Positions 18,801-27,001 of a DNA stretch of 64,000 nucleotides are shown piece after piece (within the stretch, counting starts at the first letter, position 1; every line of letters begins with the position of its first letter). The notes under the pieces were generated by a model that worked only from the letters and a program-made list of their open reading frames with translations, ran no database searches and was not told the origin of the DNA. This stretch comes from Sphingomonas sp. 7/4-4. GTDB taxonomy: Bacteria; Pseudomonadota; Alphaproteobacteria; Sphingomonadales; Sphingomonadaceae. Location of the stretch: NCBI RefSeq assembly GCF_027941955.1, contig NZ_CP115960.1, forward strand, positions 186,001 through 250,000, read 5' to 3'. The position numbers and the translations under genes are program-made.

Positions 18801-21800
18801 AGCGGCTTCGAGAAGCTCGAGGGCTCGGCATTCAACGACAACCTGACCGGCGACGCCAACGCCAACACCCTCTCGGGTGGCGCGGGCGACGACACGCTGA
18901 ATCCGGGCGCGAACACGGCCGGCGCCGTGGACCTGCTCGACGGCGGCGCGGGCAGTGATACCGCTTCGTTCTCCGGCTCCGCCTCGGCGGTAATGGCGGT
19001 GCTGAGCGGCGCGAGCGACGGCTTCGCCATGGTTGGAGGCACGACCGTCGCCACCCTGCGCAGCATCGAGAACCTGCGCGGCGGCTCCGGCGCCGACTTC
19101 CTCATCGGCGATGCGAACGGCAACGTGATCGACGGCGGGCTCGGCGATGACGTCCTGAGCGGTGGCGACGGGGTGGACACGGTCTCCTTCGCGAGCAACG
19201 GCGCCACCGGCATCACCGTCAACCTGGCCACGCTGACCGCTCAGAATACGGGTGCCGGCAACAAGACGATCATCGGGTTCGAGAATGTCCGCACGACCGG
19301 CGGCGCGGACAACATCACCGGCGATGCCGGCGACAACGTCTTCTTCGAGGCCGGGGGCGCCGACGTCTATAACGGCGCGGGCGGCTCGGACACGGTGGAC
19401 TATTCCGCCGCGACCTCGTCGGTGACGGTGAATCTGAACACCGTCACGGCTCAAAATACGGGTACGTCCACCGGCTCCGACACGATTACCAACGTGGAGA
19501 ACTTGGTCGGCGCCGCCGCCAATACCAACACCCTCACTGGTGGAAGCACCACGGCAAACCGCCTCGTCGGCGGCGCGGTCGCCGATTTCCTGATCGGCGG
19601 CGGCCTGGGCGATACCCTGATCGGCGGTGGCGGCAACGACGTGATCTTCGGCGACTATGTCAACACCTTCAACACCGGGTTGACCACGGCTGACGGCGCC
19701 GACGTGATCGAGGGCGGCGCAGGCAACGACCAGCTCGTCGGCGGCATGGGCAACGACATCCTGCGCGGCGGCGACGGCGACGACACGCTGGTGGGCGGGA
19801 TCGGCAATGGCACGGCGGCGGGCCTGAGCACCGTCTACACCAACGACGGCGGCCAGGACACATTCGACGGCGGCGAAGGCTCCGACATCGCCTATGCCTA
19901 TTACACCGACCAGACCGGCGGAATCGCATTCGACCTGGCGAACGTGGCCGGCAACAGCGCCATCACCATGGGCGGCGTCGCGGCGGGTTCCTTCACCAGC
20001 ATCGAGCGGGTGATCTTCCGCGGCGGCTCGGGCGTGGACATCGTCAAGGGCGGCGGCACGCTCGACACTCTGGTCGGCAACGCCGGCGACGACGTCCTCG
20101 ACGGCTGGTTCGGCAACGACACCCTGTCCGGCGGGCTCGGCAACGACACGCTGATCGGTGGCGAGGGGCTCGATACCGCCACCTATGTCAACGCGACGGC
20201 GGGCGTGAACGTCGATCTCAGGATCGCCGTGGCCCAGGACACCGGCGGCGAGGGTATCGACACCCTGAGCGGCATCGAATACCTCACCGGATCGAACTTC
20301 GGCGACACCCTGCGGGGCAACGATGCCTTCAACCTCCTCGTCGACAACGCCGTAGCCGGAGCCGCGGGCCAGACCGACTCGCTGTTCGGCTATGGCGGCA
20401 ACGACAGCATCCTGGTCACTCGAGCTGCGGGGACCGTTGCCACCAACGTGAACATCGACGGCGGCGACGGGGACGACTTGCTGGAAGTGCGCTCCGGAAC
20501 GCTGTCCACGGCCCTCGCAACCAACGCCTCCGGCCTGATCGGCAACACCTACGCGGCGCTGGGCACGACCGGCAATCGCTACCTCGACACCGTCGTGGTG
20601 GATGGCGGCGCCGGCAGCGACCGGATCATCCTGACGGCGGTGAAGTCGGCGGTTGTCGACGCCGGGTCGGGCGACGACATCCTCAGCGTCAGCCTTCTCG
20701 GTGCGGCGACGGAGTCGAAGCACACCCTCACGCTGGGCACGGGCCAGGACACGATCCAGCTTGCCGGCACCGGCGCAGTCGCCAGCACGACGGACCACGG
20801 CAACCTCGTCACCGACTTCAAGGTCGGCAACGCGGGCGACCGGTTCGAGATGACGACGTTCCTGAACGGCTCCCTGCTCGGCTACACGGCCAACTCCAAC
20901 GCCTTCGCCAGCGGCCATCTGCGGCTGGTTCAGTCGGGGACCGACCTGCTGCTGCAGGTCGACCGCGACGGTGCCGGCGCGACCAACAGCTTTGTGACCA
21001 TCTTTACGATCGCGGGCGGCTACACGGGTGGGTTCACCGCCTTCAACTTCGACGGCTTCATCGGCGATCTGGTCCTGACGGGCTTCGCGTCCGACGAGAC
21101 CATCATCGGTGCCACCGGCAACGACGTCCTCAGTGGCGGCGACGGCAACGACTGGCTCGACGGCGACGGCGGCAATGATACCCTGTACGGCGGCGCGGGC
21201 GACGACCGGATCGACAGCTTGTCCGGGATCGACACGATCTACGGCGGCACCGGCGATGACAGCATTTGGGTGGCGAACGCGGCGACGCAAGTGCTGGAAG
21301 CGGAGGGCGAAGGCACCGACATTGTCTACGCGTCCGTCAGCTACACCTTGGCGGCGGGGAGCGAGATCGAGCAGTTGCAGGCAGCTGACCTGCTCGCCAC
21401 CACGGCGATCGGGCTCACCGGCAACGAATTCGCCAACACGATCACCGGCAATGCCGGCGCCAACACGCTCGACGGCGGAGGTGGCAATGACACGCTGTAT
21501 GGCGGCGACGGGGACGACATGTTGTTCGGCGGAACCGGCCACGACAGCGTGTGGGGCGGCGACGGCAATGACCTGCTCGACGGCGGCGACGGCGACGACA
21601 CGATCTTTGGCGGGGCGGGAAGCGATACCGTCAGCTATGCGGCCGCCGCGGCGGGGTGGAAATCGACCTATCTCTCCTTGAGGAACAGCTGACCCGGGGC
21701 GCGGGTGTCGATATTCTGGTGTCGATCGAGAATGTGATCGGGTCGGGATTCGCCGACGTGCTTGCCGGCGATCGTTCGGCGAATGTGTTGACCGGCGGCG

Positions 21801-22105
21801 CGGGAAGCGACCAGTTCGTGTTTGCCGATGTCGAGTCCGCCGCGGGGGATAGCATCTCCGACTTCGCCCCGGGCGATCTGATCGATCTAAGTCGGATCGA
21901 TGCCAATGGCGCTATCGCGGACGATGGCGTGTTCGATTTCATCGGCACCGCGGCGTTCGGCGGAGTTGCCGGGCAATTGCGGGCGACAGCAGCCGGCGGG
22001 GCCTGGTTGGTGGAGGGTGATATCGATGGCGATGGCGTCGCCGATTTCGGCATTCTCGTGACCACCGCGGGGCTTGGGCTCGCTGCCAGCGACTTCATGC
22101 TGTAG
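15878..22105 (+). CDS. Giant M10 family (serralysin-like) RTX metalloprotease with N-terminal 28-residue repeats, two frameshifts
   Basis: About 2,075 residues. The ATG at 15878 follows AGGGGG. Order: six 28-residue repeats, a Cys-rich GCGCAACQDF motif, then the zinc protease domain with MMHEIGHTMGLKHGH (HExxHxxGxxH, bases 16962-16994) and a Met-turn LMTY. A pre-peptidase C-terminal-like beta domain follows (about 17880-18350), then many GGxGxDxL calcium-binding RTX nonapeptides, and an end DFML that fits the type I secretion signal of serralysins. Frames change near 16345 (repeat 6) and 21655 (AAAAGVEIDL, a GGGG run); both sides align perfectly with the repeat or RTX pattern, so I treat it as one gene. 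Predicted to be exported by a type I system, whose genes are not here. Confidence 0.85.
15896..16399 (+). repeat. Six tandem 84-bp units encoding 28-residue repeats
   Basis: Units start at 15896, 15980, 16064, 16148, 16232 and 16316. The consensus is a (G/V)D-x-TPAG-x-QP block, an S-x-x-PL-x-EIVH block and an EE(V/I) end. Units 3 and 5 and units 2, 4 and 6 alternate (VDDTPAGGQP against GDNTPAGDQP), so duplication may have involved pairs. The sixth unit runs straight into the Cys-rich motif of the protease. Confidence 0.85.
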
Positions 22106-22446
22106 CCGCCCTCGACTTTCTCGCGATTCGAGTGCTTGGGGCCGGGTAGGCCGTCAGCGTCCGTAGTGGCAGGCCTTCGGGGATGACATTCGAACTTCCT
22201 TTTGGGAAGATGCGGATGACGTCCCCGGACGGCTGCTGAGGTTGAGGCTGGTAGGGGTACTGCCGCCCATCATCAAGATTGCCGGCAAGGATTCTGGCCA
22301 CATTGCGGACGCAGGCGGAGACGCGCTTCCCCATTCCGCACGTCGATTGCGGCAAATGACCCCCGAATCTGCCGGTCCGACACGCTAGCGGGCGTCCGCA
22401 CCATGCTACGGTACTGCCATGAAGGAGGGGCCCGGGGTGCCGATCG
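22106..22446. other. Intergenic region with no recognised gene
   Basis: 341 bases between the M10 protease stop and the end of the XRE regulator gene. Small frames here have no recognisable features. I see no clear hairpin followed by a T run. Confidence 0.5.
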
Positions 22447-22647
22447 TCATTCCGGTAGCTGGAAGATTGCCTCAACAGGTGTCTCAAACAGCCGCGCCAA
22501 CTTCAGTGCGAGCGTCAGGCTCGGCTCGAACCGGCCAGTCTCTATCGAGTTTATCGTCTGGCGCGACACCCCGACTTTTCCGGCCAGGTCGGCCTGGGTC
22601 CAGCCCTGCGCAGCCCGAAGGGCTTGCAGACCGCTGATCACCCCCAT
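22447..22647 (-). CDS. XRE family (Cro/CI-type) transcriptional regulator
   Basis: 66 residues consisting of one helix-turn-helix domain: LQALRAAQGWTQADLAGKVG then VSRQTINSIETGRFEPSLTL. This size class is usually encoded with a small membrane protein and controls its own operon. Its ATG at 22647 lies inside the end of the upstream membrane-protein gene (10-base overlap), so translation is coupled. A likely operator lies at 23161-23184, in front of the two-gene unit. A longer open frame reading up to 23094 is only a shadow of the membrane-protein gene. Confidence 0.85.
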   Translation of the reverse strand: MGVISGLQALRAAQGWTQADLAGKVGVSRQTINSIETGRFEPSLTLALKLARLFETPVEAIFQLPE

Positions 22648-23123
22648 CTGCGCCAGGCGTCCGCGGAAAAGAGGGCGAAGAGCAGCAGACCGCCATAGAC
22701 CATTCCTTCTGGCGAGAATTGTCCCACCCAGCCCGGCAGCGAGGTCATCCACCACAACAGGGTGATGGCGATCGCGCAGCTGCCCATGCGGACAAGGACG
22801 AAGCCCTGCACCCGGTGGAACATCTCGTCCTGTCGCAAGCCGAAGCGCCACCAGGCGATCGCGCTGACGAATCCGCCCAGTATCGCAACGAGCACGAACG
22901 CACTGAGCCAGGGCGATGCCCGCAGGCCGTCGAGCCCGGTGCTGACGGCCGCGGCAGTATCTCCGCCACGCATCCATCGACCGAGGTGGAAGCCCTTTTC
23001 GGCGATTGGAAGCAGCAACAACAGGGCCGGAGCCGAACCCGCCGCGAGAGAGATCGTCGCCAGCCGTTTTTCCTCGCGGTCTAGCGCGCTCCATTTGAGC
23101 GTGCCGTTGTGCGACTCGTACAT
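22638..23123 (-). CDS. Four-helix inner-membrane protein of an XRE-linked pair
   Basis: 161 residues. The ATG at 23123 has GGAAGGGACAGGC in front. After a short cytoplasmic start (MYESHNGTLKWSALDREEKR) there are four hydrophobic segments: LAAGSAPALLLLLPIAEKG, WLSAFVLVAILGGFVSAIAW, VLVRMGSCAIAITLLWWM and GMVYGGLLLFALFSADAW. No enzymatic motif is seen. The pairing with a tiny XRE regulator is a common bacterial arrangement of unknown physiological role, so the assignment is structural only. Confidence 0.7.
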   Translation of the reverse strand: MYESHNGTLKWSALDREEKRLATISLAAGSAPALLLLLPIAEKGFHLGRWMRGGDTAAAVSTGLDGLRASPWLSAFVLVAILGGFVSAIAWWRFGLRQDEMFHRVQGFVLVRMGSCAIAITLLWWMTSLPGWVGQFSPEGMVYGGLLLFALFSADAWRRWG

Positions 23124-23160
23124 GCCTGTCCCTTCCGGTTGCGTTGCAGGAGGAGTAAAG

Positions 23161-23184
23161 TATGCTTGTCCATAGTCAAGTATA
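23161..23184 (-). promoter_or_regulatory. Operator-like inverted repeat upstream of the membrane protein/XRE pair
   Basis: TATGCTTG (23161-23168) and CAAGTATA (23177-23184) are complementary in 7 of 8 positions around an 8-base spacer, 38 bases upstream of the start at 23123. On the minus strand it includes TTGACT, which could be a -35 element. Autoregulation by the XRE protein is inferred. Confidence 0.45.
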
Positions 23185-23553
23185 TTTGTCACGTCCGGAA
23201 TTTTTGGCGTGCCCGCCAGAATCCCAGGCGAGCAAGCACCGGAGCGAATCTCACAGGCCAATTGCTGCCATTGCGTGGGTGACGACTTCGCGCCCAAAGT
23301 CGGCTGTTAAATTTACCGGCAATAGCTCCTGAAAGCCGCCGCTCATGCAAGGCGGTGGTCGGAGGCTGCCTATTGCGGGCTGCGGATCGCGGGTTCTGGC
23401 AGTTCGCGAACCCTCGCCGCCCCGCGATTCATCGCCGGAGGATGGAGTGGCAAGCATTTGGCAGCCCGGTCCCGGTGTTCGTGGTGAGCTTCGCGCTGTC
23501 CCCGTCCAGCTTGCAAGGGACTGCGTTTAGCCGCTTGCTCATCCACGACGTTC
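23185..23553. other. Intergenic region with no recognised gene
   Basis: About 370 bases between the XRE-linked pair and the DUF1593 gene. No convincing coding frame is seen. The 3' end leads into the LacI-type operator. Confidence 0.5.
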
Positions 23554-23567
23554 TGGTAGCGCTACCA
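23554..23567 (+). promoter_or_regulatory. LacI-family operator
   Basis: TGGTAGCGCTACCA is a perfect 14-bp palindrome with the central CG typical of LacI/GalR-type sites controlling sugar genes in alphaproteobacteria. It lies 54 bases upstream of the DUF1593 gene. No LacI-family gene is in the window. Confidence 0.6.
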
Positions 23568-23621
23568 TCAAGTTTCGCGTAGCGCATCAAGAGCGCACGG
23601 GAAGAGCAGAGGGAGGCAGGG

Positions 23622-25073
23622 ATGCGAAAATTGTCAGCCACGTTCGCAATTGCCGCGCCGCTCGTTGCTCTCGCGATACCGGCCGCCGCCCAGTCGCCTC
23701 TTCCCGCACCGTCGGAGAGGCAGCGCATGATTGTGCTGAGCGACATCGAGGCCGATCCTGACGACACCCAGTCTTTCGTTCGGCTCTTCCTCTATGCCAA
23801 CCAGATCGACCTCGAAGGTTTGGTGGCGACCACGTCGATCCACATGAAGACGCAGGTTCATCCCGAGTCGATCCGTCGCATCATCCAGGCTTACGGAAAG
23901 GTACAGCCAAACCTTGCCAGGCATGAGACCGGCTTCCCCGTGCCCGACCGGCTTGGCGCTCTCGTGCGTGCAGGGCAGCCTGACTATGGCATGGCTGCCG
24001 TTGGGACGGGCAAGGACACGCCGGGATCGCGTCTGATCGTCGAGGCGCTCGAGCGCAGCGATGCGCGGCCGCTGTGGATCTCGGTATGGGGCGGTGTGAA
24101 CACGCTGGCCCAGGCATTGCACACGATCCGGGAAACCCGCTCACCGGAGGTGGCGCGGCGGCTAATCGCCAAGCTGCGCGTGTACACCATTTCGGACCAG
24201 GACGACGGCGGCGCCTGGATCCGCAAGGCCTTTCCCGAACTGTCCTACATCGTCAGCCCCGGCGGCTATGGCGCCGGCACCTGGACCGGCATCCACACCG
24301 TCATCGACGGCGCGGACAATCGTACGATCAGCAATGCATGGCTGCGCGAGAACATCCAGCAGGGCCATGGGCCGCTCGGCGCGAGCTATCCCGACGTCTC
24401 CTATGGCATGGAGGGCGATACGCCCGCCTTTCTCTCGCTGATCCCGACCGGTCTGAGCGATCCGGAACATCCTGACTGGGGAGGGTGGGGCGGCCGGTAC
24501 GAACTCTACACGCCGCCGGTGGCGACGACCGATCCAGCCGGCTTCAGCGGCGTGCCGGTCGAGCCGGAGACAAGGCCGATCTGGACCAACGCGATCGACA
24601 CTTTCACCCCTCAGGTAGCGGGTGAATTCGGCAGAGCCCACGCGCCCGGGGGCCGCGCCATCAAGGATTTTCGCTCCGGGATCTGGCGGTGGCGTGACGA
24701 CATCCAGAACGACTTCGCCGCGCGAATGGACTGGACGGTGCGGTCCTTTGCAGAAACAAACCACGCGCCGCAGGTGCGGCTTGCCCATCCGGATCGGCTG
24801 ACCGTCAAATCCGGCCAGCGTTTCGTGCTGAGCGCGGCGGACAGCATCGATCCCGATGGTGATAGCCTGAGCTTCCAGTGGTTCCACTATCAGGAGATCG
24901 GCCACTGGCAGTCGCCGATCCCAAATGGCATTGCTGCCAACATCCACACGGTCGATTTCATGGCCCCGACCGTCATCGCGCCGCGTGAGGCGCATTTTAT
25001 CGTCAGGGTGACGGACAAGGGAACGCCCCCGCTCACGCGATACAGGCGTGTGATCCTGACCATCACGCCCTGA
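23622..25073 (+). CDS. DUF1593 (nucleoside-hydrolase-like) secreted hydrolase
   Basis: 483 residues. Signal peptide MRKLSATFAIAAPLVALAIP then AAAQ. The N-terminal domain has the nucleoside-hydrolase-like acidic cluster (VLSDIEADPDDTQSFVRL) and WGGVNTLAQALHTI typical of DUF1593, a family found in cellulose-binding proteins and glycan utilisation loci. The C-terminal part (about 390-483; LSAADSIDPDGDSLSFQWFH) is an immunoglobulin-like domain. It acts on the periplasmic or outer side, with an unknown glycan substrate. The LacI-type operator upstream, and the FecI/FecR-TonB receptor set downstream, place it in a sugar uptake locus. The full length and acidic residues suggest an active protein. 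Confidence 0.85.
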   Translation: MRKLSATFAIAAPLVALAIPAAAQSPLPAPSERQRMIVLSDIEADPDDTQSFVRLFLYANQIDLEGLVATTSIHMKTQVHPESIRRIIQAYGKVQPNLARHETGFPVPDRLGALVRAGQPDYGMAAVGTGKDTPGSRLIVEALERSDARPLWISVWGGVNTLAQALHTIRETRSPEVARRLIAKLRVYTISDQDDGGAWIRKAFPELSYIVSPGGYGAGTWTGIHTVIDGADNRTISNAWLRENIQQGHGPLGASYPDVSYGMEGDTPAFLSLIPTGLSDPEHPDWGGWGGRYELYTPPVATTDPAGFSGVPVEPETRPIWTNAIDTFTPQVAGEFGRAHAPGGRAIKDFRSGIWRWRDDIQNDFAARMDWTVRSFAETNHAPQVRLAHPDRLTVKSGQRFVLSAADSIDPDGDSLSFQWFHYQEIGHWQSPIPNGIAANIHTVDFMAPTVIAPREAHFIVRVTDKGTPPLTRYRRVILTITP

Positions 25074-25369
25074 ACCACCGCCAGCCTAAGGCCGGCAGCT
25101 AAGCGCCCAAATTTTGTCATTCCAGCGAACCGCTGTTGCTCCCGAAAGCCGCTGTTCGTTCAGCGGGTCGGCCCATCACCTGCGCATGTTTCTGACGCTG
25201 GATTGCGACGGCGACGCAGATCGATTGCGATTTCGATCGGCGAGACAGGTGAATCGGCGTCCGCGTGTCGATTTGGCGAGAGCGGTAACTTTCGATTACA
25301 GATCCTCGGCGCCGGATTGTCTTGGCTAGCGAAGCAGCCGCGATGCGTAGCGGGAATCGGGTGAGATCA

Positions 25370-25942
25370 ATGGACAGGGACGCGGCAGTTCGGGAGTGGT
25401 TCTGCCGGGAAGTGCTTCCTCTGGAGGCATCGCTGCTGCGTTTCATCCGGCGGAACTGGCCAGCGGCCGACGACGCGACCGATTTGATGCACGACGTCTA
25501 CGAGCTGGCGATCACCGGCGCCCGGAACGCCATTCCGCACAATACGCCCGGATATCTGTTCACCGTAGCGCGGAATCACCTTATCAACCGCGCCAAGCGG
25601 GCACGGATCGTGTCCTTTGAGCTCGTCGCCGACCTCGAGACCGTTGTCGCCGACATCGACATGTTCGAGGCGGAGCGGCAACTGCACGCGCGCGATGCAT
25701 TGCGACGCGCCCAGGCCGGGATCGAAAAGCTGTCGCCGCGCGTCCGGGAAGTCGTGCTGCTGCGCAAGGTGGAGGGGCTCGACGTTGCCGAGACATCGGA
25801 GCGGCTGGGCATCGGCAAGGACGCGGTCAACCATCAGCTCGCAATGGGCATGAAGGCGCTTGCCGATCACATGCTCGGCGGCGCCGGCAAGATCGTCCGG
25901 CGCCGATACAGCGCCCGGCGGACGGAAAGGGGCGAAGGATGA
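25370..25942 (+). CDS. FecI-like ECF sigma factor
   Basis: 190 residues from the ATG at 25370 (GGTGAGA in front; the frame is open from 25322). Region 2 is seen in FIRRNWPAADDATDLMHDVY and YLFTVARNHLINRAKRAR, and region 4 in IEKLSPRVREVVLLRKVEGL then DVAETSERLGIGKDAVNHQL. Its stop overlaps the ATG of the FecR-like gene by ATGA. Together with the TonB receptor downstream this is a classic cell-surface signalling set, in which substrate binding to the receptor releases the sigma factor to transcribe the receptor gene. Confidence 0.88.
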   Translation: MDRDAAVREWFCREVLPLEASLLRFIRRNWPAADDATDLMHDVYELAITGARNAIPHNTPGYLFTVARNHLINRAKRARIVSFELVADLETVVADIDMFEAERQLHARDALRRAQAGIEKLSPRVREVVLLRKVEGLDVAETSERLGIGKDAVNHQLAMGMKALADHMLGGAGKIVRRRYSARRTERGEG

Positions 25943-26943
25943 CCGACGCTCGCTCGGCACGAGACCGCGCCGCCGACTGGATCATCGCGCGCGAGCAAGG
26001 CAGCTGGTCCGACCACGACCAGCAAGCCCTGGACGCCTGGCTCGAGGAGTCCGACCTGAACAAGGCTGCCTTCTGGCGCCTCGAGCACAGCTGGCGTGAA
26101 GCGGACCGCGTTGCCGCCCTTGGCAGTGGCCTCGCCGCAGCGCCGCGAGGGCGCGCATCTGCCTGGCGGCTGCGGCCGCGAACCTGGGCTGCCCTGACCG
26201 CTCTGGCGGCCTCCGTTGCAGCAATTGTCGGCGTGAGTTTCCACGAAGCGCGCCCCAGCAGGCAAGCGGCTGTCGCCACGGCCAGCTTCGCCACGGAGGT
26301 GGGCGGGCATCGCTCGCTTGGGCTTTCCGACGGCAGCCGTGTCGAGCTCAACACCGACACGCGGGTGCGAACGGCGATCGGCGGAGATCGCCGCGCGGTG
26401 TGGCTCGACAAGGGCGAAGCGTTCTTCGAAGTGTCGCACCGCGACGGGCTGCCGTTCATCGTGCACGCCGGCTCCCGGGAGATCACGGTACTCGGCACGA
26501 AATTCTCCGTGCGGCGCTTCGGCGGCAAGGTGACTGTCTGGGTGCGCGAGGGGCGGGTGCGTGTCGAGAATGTCGAGCATGCGAGCGCGGCCCGCTCGGC
26601 GGTCGTCACGGCCGGCGGCGTCGCGCTGAGCGACGGGGCGGCGACGCTGGTCACGTCCGCTTCGCCCGAACGCGTCGAGCAGGCGCTGTCATGGCGAGAG
26701 GGGATGCTGAGCTTCGACCAGGAGCGGCTCGGGGACATCGCTCTTGAGTTCAACCGCTACAACCGGAAGAAGATCGTCATCGGTGACGCCGAAGCTGCGA
26801 ATATCCGCATCGGCGGCGCCTTCCCGGCTTCGGAGCCCGATGCCTTCGCGCGGCTGCTCCGCGATGCCTATGCGCTCGAGATCGAGGAAACGCAGAGCGC
26901 GATCAAAATTCAGAAAAAGACATTACAGCTGCCGGGACGTTGA
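25939..26943 (+). CDS. FecR-like anti-sigma/signal transducer
   Basis: 334 residues. The N-terminal DUF4880-type region (AADWIIAREQGSWSDHDQQA then LDAWLEESDLNKAAFWRLEH) binds the sigma factor in the cytoplasm. One membrane span follows at about 88-105 (WAALTALAASVAAIVGVSF). The periplasmic FecR domain (LGLSDGSRVELNTDTRVRTA, GEAFFEVSHRDGLPFIVHAG, EITVLGTKFSVRRF) and a C-terminal DUF4974/STN-like tail contact the receptor. It overlaps the sigma gene by 4 bases and lies 58 bases before the receptor gene. All parts are present, so it should be functional. Confidence 0.88.
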   Translation: MTDARSARDRAADWIIAREQGSWSDHDQQALDAWLEESDLNKAAFWRLEHSWREADRVAALGSGLAAAPRGRASAWRLRPRTWAALTALAASVAAIVGVSFHEARPSRQAAVATASFATEVGGHRSLGLSDGSRVELNTDTRVRTAIGGDRRAVWLDKGEAFFEVSHRDGLPFIVHAGSREITVLGTKFSVRRFGGKVTVWVREGRVRVENVEHASAARSAVVTAGGVALSDGAATLVTSASPERVEQALSWREGMLSFDQERLGDIALEFNRYNRKKIVIGDAEAANIRIGGAFPASEPDAFARLLRDAYALEIEETQSAIKIQKKTLQLPGR

Positions 26944-27001
26944 TTGTCTCTATTCCCTGAGACGGGTGGCTGATGGAGCACCCGCACGATAGGGGAAGAG
27001 G

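Noticed and set aside
16314..21542. A 1,742-codon open frame on the minus strand opposite the M10 protease
   Set aside because: The plus strand codes for a zinc protease with RTX repeats in the same bases. GC-rich third positions keep the antisense frame open, and its translation is repetitive V/A/G/R/D without a known domain or start signal.
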